Below, piece by piece: positions 6,351 to 13,455 of a stretch of 41,973 bases of DNA; within the stretch, counting starts at the first letter, position 1, and each line of letters begins with the position of its first letter. This stretch comes from an archaeon BMS3Bbin15 (lineage in GTDB: Archaea > Hydrothermarchaeota > Hydrothermarchaeia > Hydrothermarchaeales > BMS3B). Under the pieces are notes generated by a model. That model ran no database searches and was not told the DNA's origin. It saw only the letters and a program-made list of their open reading frames with translations. The stretch spans positions 1 through 41,973 of the forward strand of contig BDTY01000114.1 in NCBI GenBank assembly GCA_002897955.1, given 5' to 3'. The translations under genes and the position numbers were made by a program.

Positions 6351-8366
6351 ATAGCCGATAGAATACTTGTCACCTGCGCCTTACCCTATGTGAATAATGT
6401 GCCCCATATTGGAAATATAGCAGGCTCTCACCTGCCTGCCGATATCTTTGCAAGATTCTGCAGAATGGCTGGCTACGAAACTGTTTTTATTGGAGGGAGT
6501 GATGAGCATGGCACCCCCATAGAAGTAGCTGCCCAGAAGCTGCAGGTAAGCCCGGAGGAGCTAACCGGTAAATATTATCGGGTGCATAAAGAAATCTACA
6601 ACTGGTTCGATATAAGCTATGACAACTTCTCAAGAACATCACTTCCTGTGCATCATGAGACAACAAAAGAGTTCTTTCTTAAAATATATGAGAATGGCCA
6701 TATAACAGAGGGCAAACTGGTGCTGCCTTATTGCAGGCACGATAAACGTTTCCTACCTGACCGTTATGTCACAGGCATATGCCCAAAATGCGGCTATGAA
6801 AGGGCAAGGGGGGACCAGTGCGAGAACTGCTCCACACTGCTCAATCCTGATGAACTCAAAGAGCCAGAATGTGTAATATGCGGGAATACCCCTGAATTCA
6901 GGAAATCAACACATCTCTTTCTTAATCTGGACAGACTTCAACCACAGCTTGAAGAGTGGATAGAGTCAAAAAAAGGTGTTTTTTCCCCCCAGGTTTATAA
7001 ACTTGCCAGAGGCTGGATAAAAGAAGGCTTGAAACCGAGATGCATAACAAGAGATTTAAAATGGGGAATTAAAGTTCCACTCAGAGGTTATGAAGACAAA
7101 GTCTTCTATGTGTGGTTCGACGCACCCATAGGTTATATCTCCTCAACCAAAGAATGGGCGGAAAAGACAGGAAAAAAAGAAAAGTGGAATGAATTCTGGA
7201 AGGGGAAGACAAAGATTTTTCACTTTATTGGCAAAGACAATATACCATTTCATACAATCTTCTGGCCATGTATGCTCATAGCCAATGGAGAATATAATCT
7301 GCCTTACAATGTTGCAGGATTACAGTATCTTAACTATGAAGGCGGTAAGATTTCAAAATCAAGAGGCTTTGGTATATTCTGTGAAAATCTACCCCAGACA
7401 GAACTCAGCAGTGACCTGTGGCGTTTTTATCTTACTTATCTTATTCCCGAGACTGATGACACTGAATGGAAATGGAAAGAGTTCAGAGAGAGAGTGAACA
7501 ACGAGCTTGTTGCAAACCTCGGAAACTTTATACACAGAACAATGAGCTTCATCCAGCGTTACTTTGATGGCAGGGTGCCTTGTGCTAAACTTGAAGAAGA
7601 GGATAAGAAGGTTATAGAAGAGGCAAATCGTATAAAAGAGGAGTATAAGGGGCTTATCTGGAATATTCATCTAAGAGATGGTATGAGAAAACTCCTTGAA
7701 CTCTCTGATATATGCAATAAATATTTCCAGAAGCAGGAACCCTGGAAAAGTATAAAGGAAAATCCTGAGAGAGCGAGAGCTTCCCTATATACCTGTGCAA
7801 ATCTCTGTTATTATCTTGCTGTGCTCATGCACCCTTATTTACCAAAAGCTTCGAGAGAAGTTTTTAAAATTCTTGGCACAGAACAGGGAAAGCTCGAAGA
7901 TGTGGGAGAACTAAAAGTAGAGGGAGAGCAGAAGATAGGCAGAGTAAAGATTCTCTTTCAGAAGATTGATAATAAAACCATAGAAAAGGTAAAAAAGATT
8001 ACATCAAAGGTTACGAGGTTTGACGAGATGTTTGCTGAAGAAAAGCTAATAAACTATGAGGATTTTTCAAAGCTTGATATAAGAGTGGCCAAGGTGCTTA
8101 AAGCTGAAAAGGTAAAGGATGCCGATAAACTTCTCAAGCTCAGGGTGAGTCTTGGCAGCGAGGAAAGGCAGATAATCGCAGGTTTGGCTGAGCACTACAC
8201 CATAGAAGAGCTTGAAGGAAAAAAGGTAATTCTGCTGGTAAATCTCAAGCCAAGAAAAATCAGAGGAGAGGTGAGTCAGGGAATGCTTCTGGCTGGTATT
8301 TCAGAAGATAAAGTTTCACTCTTAATTCCTGACAGAGATATAAAGCTGGGGAGTAATATAAGCTGA
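6351..8366 (+). CDS. metG: methionyl-tRNA synthetase with C-terminal tRNA-binding domain, probable AUA start
   Basis: This class I synthetase charges tRNA-Met. HIGN is at residues 19-22, KISKS at 333-337, and the zinc cysteines fall in CPKC, CENC and CVIC at about 144-177. The last 105 residues form an EMAP-II-like tRNA-binding domain (FSKLDIRVAKVLKAEKVKDA). The family N-terminus xADRILVTCALPYVNN is fully encoded, but the codon in first position is ATA (6351-6353). The codon before it is TAG, and AAAGGAGGT (6336-6344) is spaced 6 bases ahead. The next in-frame GTG at 6390 would remove part of the nucleotide-binding fold, so AUA initiation or a single-base error is the likely explanation. It converges with the permease, 6 bases between stops. 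Confidence 0.95.
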   Translation: MADRILVTCALPYVNNVPHIGNIAGSHLPADIFARFCRMAGYETVFIGGSDEHGTPIEVAAQKLQVSPEELTGKYYRVHKEIYNWFDISYDNFSRTSLPVHHETTKEFFLKIYENGHITEGKLVLPYCRHDKRFLPDRYVTGICPKCGYERARGDQCENCSTLLNPDELKEPECVICGNTPEFRKSTHLFLNLDRLQPQLEEWIESKKGVFSPQVYKLARGWIKEGLKPRCITRDLKWGIKVPLRGYEDKVFYVWFDAPIGYISSTKEWAEKTGKKEKWNEFWKGKTKIFHFIGKDNIPFHTIFWPCMLIANGEYNLPYNVAGLQYLNYEGGKISKSRGFGIFCENLPQTELSSDLWRFYLTYLIPETDDTEWKWKEFRERVNNELVANLGNFIHRTMSFIQRYFDGRVPCAKLEEEDKKVIEEANRIKEEYKGLIWNIHLRDGMRKLLELSDICNKYFQKQEPWKSIKENPERARASLYTCANLCYYLAVLMHPYLPKASREVFKILGTEQGKLEDVGELKVEGEQKIGRVKILFQKIDNKTIEKVKKITSKVTRFDEMFAEEKLINYEDFSKLDIRVAKVLKAEKVKDADKLLKLRVSLGSEERQIIAGLAEHYTIEELEGKKVILLVNLKPRKIRGEVSQGMLLAGISEDKVSLLIPDRDIKLGSNIS

Positions 8367-8372
8367 AATTTT

Positions 8373-9677
8373 TTAGTTTTTATGTAGTCGTATCTCTCTA
8401 TCATTATATTTCCTGTATATCTTCTCAATAGTAAAAGCTGACCCTATCATCACCGCAAGTATCCATATTTCTCCTGGCGATGTTGCTGCCACCTGCCATA
8501 TCAATGCTACCAGAGCACCAAGGCATAGCACAATACCGAAGGCAGAAATCACCCTGTGACTTGCAGTTTTTTTATATAAACGCAGGTTAGCGGTGTTAAC
8601 CGCAGCAAAAATAAGCAAAAAACCTGCACTGCCCATAATAGAAATGCTGGAAAGGTTGAATAGATTTGCTATGAGTAAAGTTAGAATTGAGGTGATAAGC
8701 AGACCCTCAATTGGGCGATTCCATATCTTGTCCTCCAGCCTCTCTGGCAATTCTCCTTCTTTGGCAACTATATAACTTACACGAGATGTTCCATAGAGAG
8801 TAGCATTTATTGCAGAACCTGTGGATAAAAGTGCTGCAATAGCAATTAGTATAAAGCCGAAACTTCCCATAAAAGGTTTTGCACTGGCAGCAAGTGCATA
8901 ATCTTTTGCCGCCACTATCTGGTCTATGGGCAGATTCCCGACTGTCACAAGAGATACAAGAACATAGAGTGCAATAACAAAACCTACTGTCGAATAGTAT
9001 GCACGGGGAAGTGTCTTCCGTGGATTTCTGACATCTCCAGCTGTATTGGCAATGAGCTCGAAACCTTCATAGGCAAGAAATATAATCATACCTCCTGCAA
9101 TTAACTGCAGGGGTTTTGTCCAGGTCGATGGCTGTAATCGATGAGGGTCGACGCTCCATAATCCGGCCCCGATGAATATAAACAGAATGGTAATTTTTAA
9201 AGCTACAATCCATTCTTCTGATTTCCCTACAATCTTAGCACCCAGAATGTTCAGCCCTGTCAATAAAATAATAATACCAGTTATAAAAACATGCTTCCAG
9301 AATGGCTGCATGGCTATTGGAAAGAAACTTGCCCCATAACTTCCAAATGCAAATGCATACAATGACAGCATTACAATATAACTCAACAGGAGGAGGATAT
9401 TAAGACCTCCGGTAATCAATCCTGTACCAAAGGCCTGATTCAAAAACTCAACAGTTCCTCCCTGACTCGGGAATGTAACTGAGAGCTTGCTGTACGAGTA
9501 GGATGTGACCAGAGCTACAATACCTGCCACCGCAAAGGCAACAGGAGTTCCTCCATGAGAAAGCTGCACCGCAAGACCCAATACCGCAAAGATACCTCCT
9601 CCAACCATGCCACCTATACCAATAGAAACCACAGACCAGTACCCGAGGGGTTTTCTTTTTGACAGGGAATTGCTCAT
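8373..9677 (-). CDS. APC-family amino acid permease
   Basis: This 434-residue integral membrane protein has about 12 hydrophobic helices and is likely to import an amino acid or related solute. Helix 1 carries the APC-superfamily signature GIGGMVGGGIFAVLG with the unwound glycine-rich segment that binds the substrate amino and carboxyl groups. IIFLAYEGFELIANTAGDV matches the conserved helix 6 region (FxAYxGFE). The N-terminus is a short basic cytoplasmic tail. Substrate cannot be told from sequence. The gene is probably transcribed alone: the next minus-strand gene upstream, the CBS protein, ends about 55 bases before this start. No binding protein or regulator is next to it. Confidence 0.92.
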   Translation of the reverse strand: MSNSLSKRKPLGYWSVVSIGIGGMVGGGIFAVLGLAVQLSHGGTPVAFAVAGIVALVTSYSYSKLSVTFPSQGGTVEFLNQAFGTGLITGGLNILLLLSYIVMLSLYAFAFGSYGASFFPIAMQPFWKHVFITGIIILLTGLNILGAKIVGKSEEWIVALKITILFIFIGAGLWSVDPHRLQPSTWTKPLQLIAGGMIIFLAYEGFELIANTAGDVRNPRKTLPRAYYSTVGFVIALYVLVSLVTVGNLPIDQIVAAKDYALAASAKPFMGSFGFILIAIAALLSTGSAINATLYGTSRVSYIVAKEGELPERLEDKIWNRPIEGLLITSILTLLIANLFNLSSISIMGSAGFLLIFAAVNTANLRLYKKTASHRVISAFGIVLCLGALVALIWQVAATSPGEIWILAVMIGSAFTIEKIYRKYNDREIRLHKN

Positions 9678-9732
9678 TGATTTGACCTCATCTCAGCTAA
9701 CTCCGTCCATTTAATCCTGAACTGTATTACAA

Positions 9733-10143
9733 CTACCACAGCTCAAGTTTTGTAAGCTCTTTAAGTATACTTTTTTCCAGCTTTGGTTGTCTTATAATAT
9801 CCCTGATAGAAACTATACCAGCAAGCTTTCCCTTTTCAAGAACAGGCAAACGCCTAAAATTATGCTTCACCATAGTTTCAATAATTCTCTCAACTGGCGT
9901 GGTAGTATCAACAGTAATAAGCTCTGTTGTCATGACATACTCAACATATGTAGAAGGATTCAAATCTCTTGCCACAACTCTGTAGGTAATATCCCTTTCA
10001 GTTATTATTCCAACTGGATAATCTCCCTCCACCACCACAAGAGTTCCAATTCCAAAGGTACGCATTTTCTGAGAAGCTTCCTTTACTGTAGCCTTTGGTT
10101 CTACTGTTATAACATCCCCAGACATAATATCTTCAGTTATCAT
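9733..10143 (-). CDS. tandem CBS-domain protein
   Basis: The 136-residue protein is made up of two CBS domains, about residues 7-57 and 70-125, with the characteristic GIGTLVVVEGDYPVGIITERD and FRRLPVLEKGKLAGIVSIRD segments. Such stand-alone Bateman modules bind adenine nucleotides or S-adenosylmethionine and regulate partner proteins. The ligand here is unknown. The start ATG is preceded by GAGGAG about 8 bases upstream. About 80 bases separate it from the MTH1187-family gene. No effector domain is fused. Confidence 0.93.
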   Translation of the reverse strand: MITEDIMSGDVITVEPKATVKEASQKMRTFGIGTLVVVEGDYPVGIITERDITYRVVARDLNPSTYVEYVMTTELITVDTTTPVERIIETMVKHNFRRLPVLEKGKLAGIVSIRDIIRQPKLEKSILKELTKLELW

Positions 10144-10225
10144 ATACCCATCTCCTCATGTAACTATAGAGGTTCCTCAGCGCTCCAGACGTATATCATT
10201 GTCTCCTCATAATTGGATTCATTCA

Positions 10226-10522
10226 TCACAGGAACCCTATACTATCGATTTTTTTTTCTAAAGAAGCATCTTTATCAATCCTTATATCAATTTTCAGGCT
10301 GACTACAACTCTTTTCACTCCCATATTCATAATAGCTTCCTGTCCTTTTTTAATAGCAGAAAATAACGTCTCTAAATCATCAGCTTCAAGTTCAGTCGCC
10401 ATAGCTCTGGGATAAACTCTTACTTCACTGTCATTCATCGCTTCAATAGCAGCCTTTATATATCTGCTAAGGGTTGTACTCTGAGTACCGATAGGTATGA
10501 ATATAACCTCGGCAGTTATCAA
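10226..10522 (-). CDS. MTH1187/YkoF-family (thiamine-binding-like) protein
   Basis: This 98-residue ferredoxin-like-fold protein matches the MTH1187 family (formerly DUF77): an N-terminal beta strand AEVIFIPIGT, a central helix pair containing RVYPRAMATELEADD, and a C-terminal strand VKRVVVSLKIDIRIDK. Some members bind thiamine or related pyrimidines; most archaeal ones are uncharacterised. It lies one base downstream of the CooT-like gene on the same strand (10523 is the only base between them), so the two are co-transcribed. The start ATG is inferred from the family N-terminus. Role in this operon is unknown. Confidence 0.85.
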   Translation of the reverse strand: MITAEVIFIPIGTQSTTLSRYIKAAIEAMNDSEVRVYPRAMATELEADDLETLFSAIKKGQEAIMNMGVKRVVVSLKIDIRIDKDASLEKKIDSIGFL

Positions 10523-10523
10523 A

Positions 10524-10715
10524 CTAATCCCTCTTAATAATAATCATATGCCTGTCGGAATCAACCTCCACAATATTCGCACCTTCTATATCCTCCCTCT
10601 GCCCAAGAAGCCCGACAGCTATAATCTTTGAGTCCTTCTTCTTAACAAGAACTGCCTCTTCCATTATAAGCTTTCTATCATCTCCTTCAATCAGATAAAG
10701 CTTTGATTCGCACAT
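10524..10715 (-). CDS. CooT-like nickel-binding protein
   Basis: This 63-residue protein begins MCESKLYLIEGD, with the invariant cysteine at position 2 that defines CooT-type small nickel-binding proteins linked to CO dehydrogenase maturation. The family strands EEAVLVKKKDSKIIAVGLLGQ and VEVDSDRHMIIIKR are present. The ATG is preceded by AGGAGGT at good spacing. The gene heads a minus-strand pair with the MTH1187-family gene and is divergent from the MetE-like gene. No CO dehydrogenase gene lies in the window, so the nickel role is known for the family but only inferred here. Confidence 0.8.
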   Translation of the reverse strand: MCESKLYLIEGDDRKLIMEEAVLVKKKDSKIIAVGLLGQREDIEGANIVEVDSDRHMIIIKRD

Positions 10716-10764
10716 TTCATAACCTCCTAAAACTTTATATTAACCTGAAATGTATATAAATCTC
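10716..10764. promoter_or_regulatory. compact divergent promoter, cooT-like / metE-like
   Basis: Only 49 bases separate the cooT-like start from the favoured start of the MetE-like gene. Two TATA-like boxes overlap in opposite directions. ACTTTATATT (10732-10741) lies about 28 bases before the plus-strand ATG at 10765. ATTTATATAC, read on minus from about 10760, lies about 35-45 bases before the cooT-like ATG. Factor binding at one box would occlude the other. Confidence 0.5.
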
Positions 10765-11802
10765 ATGGTTATAATTGATGATATTGGAAGCTTTCCCTTG
10801 CCTTATGGAACAGTAAGGGAGGAGTTTAATAGAATATATCCTGAGGTTATGGAAGCCTGTGCAGAAGGGGAAAAACTTGAGAATAAGCCAGAGTTTGGCA
10901 CATTTACTAATGCGGTAAAAGAAAGCCTGTGGAGGAAAATAAACTCTGATTTAGATGTTGTGAATTACCCCCAGCACTTTGATATGCACCGCCAGTTCCT
11001 CGAGCCTCTGATGAAACACCAGACAGAGCCCTTTATAGTTGATAGGAAGTATGCTGTTATCCCTGAACTTTATGTGGCAGAGCAGGAAGCTAAAAGGTAT
11101 TATGAGGAGAAGGGAGAAGCATTAAAACTTAAAGTATGTGTCACAGGGGCTATAGAGCTCTACCTCAAAACTGATTTCGGTTATAATATATATGAAGAAG
11201 TCCTGTTGAATATTGCAGAGAGTGTAAACAGATTCGTCAAAAACTCTCTTCTCAATACAAAATATATAAAAACTGAAGTTGTGAGTATAGACGAGCCCAG
11301 CCTTGGATTTGTAGACCTCCTGAATATTGATAAGGAGGGTATTATAAAAGCTCTGGATAAAAGTGTGGAAGGCACAAACATAAAGAAACAGATTCACCTC
11401 CATACTCTTAAAGCTTCTGAATATCCTCTAAACTCAGATAATATCGATGTTATAACTGGTGAATTTGCATCTACACCAAAGAATATGGAATTAATCTCAA
11501 AGAGAGAGCTTGAGCGCAATGATAAGTTTATAAGAGCTGGCGTTGTCTCAACAAATATAGACTACAAACTTGGAAAACTTGCTGAGAAGGGCATAAAGAA
11601 ACCCAATGTGGAGATGCTTGTGGACACCTATGATTATATTGAGAATATATACAGAAAACTTAAAGGAAGATTTGGTGATAGAATAGCTTTTGCAGGTCCA
11701 GACTGTGGCCTCGGGTCCTGGCCTTCACAGGAAGCTGCTCAGGAAGTGCTGAGAAGAGCAGTAGAGGTTGTAAGAAAAGTTGATGACTCCACTGGAACAT
11801 AA
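10765..11802 (+). CDS. core MetE-type (cobalamin-independent-fold) methyltransferase
   Basis: This 345-residue protein corresponds to the C-terminal catalytic half of MetE. Archaeal proteins of this size are thought to move a methyl group from a corrinoid protein or methylcobalamin to homocysteine. Seen are IDDIGSFPLP at the N-terminus, VSIDEPSLGF (about 174-183) and the C-terminal zinc ligand in FAGPDCGLGSWP (Cys 314). The first zinc motif, usually HxC, reads IHLH (His 211, His 213), and Glu 233 lies in TGEFAS. The ATG at 10765 was preferred to 10750 because a TATA-like box at 10732-10741 sits about 28 bases ahead, fitting a leaderless transcript. HxH replacing HxC makes a divergent function possible. 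Confidence 0.85.
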   Translation: MVIIDDIGSFPLPYGTVREEFNRIYPEVMEACAEGEKLENKPEFGTFTNAVKESLWRKINSDLDVVNYPQHFDMHRQFLEPLMKHQTEPFIVDRKYAVIPELYVAEQEAKRYYEEKGEALKLKVCVTGAIELYLKTDFGYNIYEEVLLNIAESVNRFVKNSLLNTKYIKTEVVSIDEPSLGFVDLLNIDKEGIIKALDKSVEGTNIKKQIHLHTLKASEYPLNSDNIDVITGEFASTPKNMELISKRELERNDKFIRAGVVSTNIDYKLGKLAEKGIKKPNVEMLVDTYDYIENIYRKLKGRFGDRIAFAGPDCGLGSWPSQEAAQEVLRRAVEVVRKVDDSTGT

Positions 11803-11848
11803 CCTTCAGTAATAGAAAAACTTATTATTAATAAATCATATAGTATAT

Positions 11849-11968
11849 TTGCAGGCTTACAGGAAGATAATGTTCTCAGGAACTTATCTTGGGTGTTCCG
11901 ACAGGATAGCTCTGGCAGAGGATGGGGCCCTCCTTTCGAGGAAAGGTTTCCTGACTCTCCACCTGCAA
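11849..11968 (+). ncRNA. candidate structured RNA (unclassified)
   Basis: A 120-base segment is closed by TTGCAGG (11849-11855) and CCTGCAA (11962-11968). Inside are a long hairpin, AAGATAA-GTTC/GAAC-TTATCTT (11864-11890, one bulge), and a 6-bp hairpin CCTTTC/GAAAGG (11932-11946). An AT-rich TATA-like stretch lies just upstream (about 11822-11835). It is more GC-rich than the flanking intergenic DNA. The spanning 73-codon frame shows no protein-like features. It does not match tRNA, 5S, SRP or RNase P RNA as far as I can tell. Transcription is unproven. Confidence 0.35.
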
Positions 11969-12129
11969 GTCTGCACTTATATTTAATTCAAGTTGTAAAA
12001 AATAGGTTCCTAATTTTAGTCCATTTTTATATTAATGTCGGCTCTGCTAACCTACTGATAATTAACGACAGTGCGGAGATAAGTCGCAAGTATCGTATTA
12101 TAACAGGACATTAAGTCCTCTAATGGTAG

Positions 12130-12598
12130 TTATCTGTAAAAATAAAAGGAGAATATGATGAAATCAGAAAGGTACAAAAAAGGATGGGACAAACTAAAAG
12201 AAATAGACAGAGTAGCAGGGGAAAATGTAATTAATGCATTAAAAGATATCTCACCAGATTTTGCGGATTTATTGATTGAATTTCCATTCGGCGATGTATA
12301 CAGCAGAGATGGCTTAGACTTGAAGTCCAGAGAAATTGCTACAGTAGCCGCTTTGACAGCTATGGGAACCGCAAGTCCTCAATTAAAAGTTCATTTACAT
12401 GGTGCATTGAATGTAGGATGTACACAACAAGAAATAATAGAGATTATGATACAAATGGCTGTTTATGCAGGTTTTCCTGCTGCTTTAAATGGTCTTTTTG
12501 CAGCAAAAGAAGTGTTTGATGAGCGAGAAGCGGAAACTAAATAATATAGATAACAAATAAATTTAGCGGACGCAAAAAGCCGCGCCGCGATTTAAACG
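12130..12598 (+). mobile_element. integron-type gene cassette (single, no integrase in window)
   Basis: The segment is one gene followed at once by an attC-like site. The left boundary reads G|TTATCT (12129/12130) and the right boundary G|TTAGAT (12598/12599). Integron recombination cuts between the G and TT of GTTRRRY, so the circular cassette would have an R' box of GTTATCT. Its exact reverse complement, AGATAAC, is found as the R'' box at 12548-12554. Removing the cassette restores an uninterrupted GTTAGAT in the chromosome. All four glutamine codons of the gene are CAA, whereas the neighbouring MetE-like gene uses CAG throughout. The boundaries are read from sequence; cassette origin is inferred. 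Confidence 0.8.
12158..12544 (+). CDS. carboxymuconolactone decarboxylase/AhpD-like protein (cassette gene)
   Basis: This 128-residue all-helical protein belongs to the CMD/AhpD superfamily. The family core is seen as LKSREIATVAALTAMGT (56-71), a histidine-containing segment VHLHGALNVGCT (78-89; His 79, His 81, Cys 88), and the C-terminal AVYAGFPAALNGLFAAKEVF (101-120). The CxxC of true AhpD peroxidase partners is absent, so it is closer to the decarboxylase-like branch. Actual substrate is unknown. AAAGGAG (12145-12151) is 6 bases before this ATG; an ATG 3 bases upstream is the alternative. The stop is 3 bases before the attC R'' box, as is usual in integron cassettes. Codon choice differs from neighbours, suggesting transfer, perhaps from bacteria. 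Confidence 0.93.
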   Translation: MKSERYKKGWDKLKEIDRVAGENVINALKDISPDFADLLIEFPFGDVYSRDGLDLKSREIATVAALTAMGTASPQLKVHLHGALNVGCTQQEIIEIMIQMAVYAGFPAALNGLFAAKEVFDEREAETK

Positions 12599-12604
12599 TT
12601 AGAT
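12548..12604 (+). other. attC-like recombination site
   Basis: R'' is AGATAAC (12548-12554). L'' is GCGGACGC (12566-12573) and pairs with L' GCGCCGC (12582-12588). One adenine (12570) is left unpaired in the helix, the extrahelical base that orients attC recombination. The apical loop is 12574-12581. The spacer pairs weakly (AAAT 12559-12562 with ATTT 12590-12593). R' at the chromosomal junction is GTTAGAT (12598-12604), a perfect GTTRRRY. Within the circle, R' would be GTTATCT and fully complementary to R''. All four boxes are in the right order and spacing. Confidence 0.82.
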
Positions 12605-12687
12605 GTATAAAAATAGATAGTTGTATGCTAAAGAAATATCAAAAACGATATGATGCATTCTATGAGTCCACCCATCATATTGTAGAG

Positions 12688-13455
12688 TCATGCCCCAGTT
12701 AACTTGTAAATTTTTTCTTTACTTCTGAGTACATCTTCTTCCTTATGAACCTCTATGACAAAATTACCTCTGTACATATTAAGATTTGAGAAAATACTCC
12801 TGAAATTTATTTTACCATCACCAACTGCAAGATGTTCATCCATTTCTCCGCAATTGTCATGAATATGTATATTTTTTATATTTTTTCCCATGGTTTTTAT
12901 CATTTTAATAGCTCCTTCCCCGGTGCAGGCATGGCCTATGTCAAAAGTGAAACTGATATCTCCAAGCGAGTCGATAAGTCTCTCCACATCTTCAGGCGAA
13001 CTCAGCATAGCCCCATAACCTTCAGGCATGTTTTCTATACATATATTCAAATCCATATTCATAGCTTCTGAATAGAGATACTTTATGCTCTCAACATTCA
13101 TATCCCATGCTTTATCTTCATACAGAACGCTGTAGGGTGATAATCTACCAGGGTGAAATGTAAATGTATCCGCCTCGAAATCCACTGCCACCTCCATTGC
13201 ACTTTTAATCTGTTCAAGACTATCACTTCTTATTCTTGTATTAAGGCTTGCAATATTCAGGTCAGAGAAAGGTGCATGTATACTCATATCGAGAGAGTAG
13301 CTATCAATAACCTCTCCCAGTTTTCCGAAGTTTTCTTTTATATGATGGCCATCAAGTATAAGTTCAACTGATTCAAAATCCATCTTTTCTGCAAGGATTA
13401 TAAACTCTGTATAAGGCCTCTTCATATAAGCCAGGGAAGAAACAGCCAGTTTCAT
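12688..13455 (-). CDS. sugar phosphate isomerase/epimerase-like TIM barrel
   Basis: This 255-residue protein belongs to the xylose-isomerase-like/AP endonuclease 2 TIM-barrel superfamily. Visible are SIHAPFSDLNIAS, TFHPGRLSP, ICIENMPEGYGA, FTFDIGHAC, NIHIHDNCGEMDEHLAVGDG and the C-terminal FVIEVHKEED. These supply the His, Glu and Asp residues that bind divalent metal. Family members are endonuclease IV or sugar or hydroxypyruvate isomerases; the substrate cannot be told here. The start ATG overlaps the stop of the UPF0201 gene as ATGA (13452-13455), so it is the second gene of a two-gene minus operon. It ends about 90 bases from the integron cassette. Confidence 0.88.
   Translation of the reverse strand: MKLAVSSLAYMKRPYTEFIILAEKMDFESVELILDGHHIKENFGKLGEVIDSYSLDMSIHAPFSDLNIASLNTRIRSDSLEQIKSAMEVAVDFEADTFTFHPGRLSPYSVLYEDKAWDMNVESIKYLYSEAMNMDLNICIENMPEGYGAMLSSPEDVERLIDSLGDISFTFDIGHACTGEGAIKMIKTMGKNIKNIHIHDNCGEMDEHLAVGDGKINFRSIFSNLNMYRGNFVIEVHKEEDVLRSKEKIYKLTGA

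Noticed and set aside
11938-11960. GAGGAAAGG resembling the RNase P RNA signature GAGGAAAGUC
   Set aside because: The match stops after the first bases, and the other conserved RNase P elements (the ACAGAA region) are not found downstream within a suitable distance.
11893-12114. 73-codon ORF in the gap between the MetE-like gene and the cassette
   Set aside because: No ribosome binding site, no recognisable fold; its first part coincides with the RNA-like hairpins and the rest is AT-rich non-coding-like sequence.
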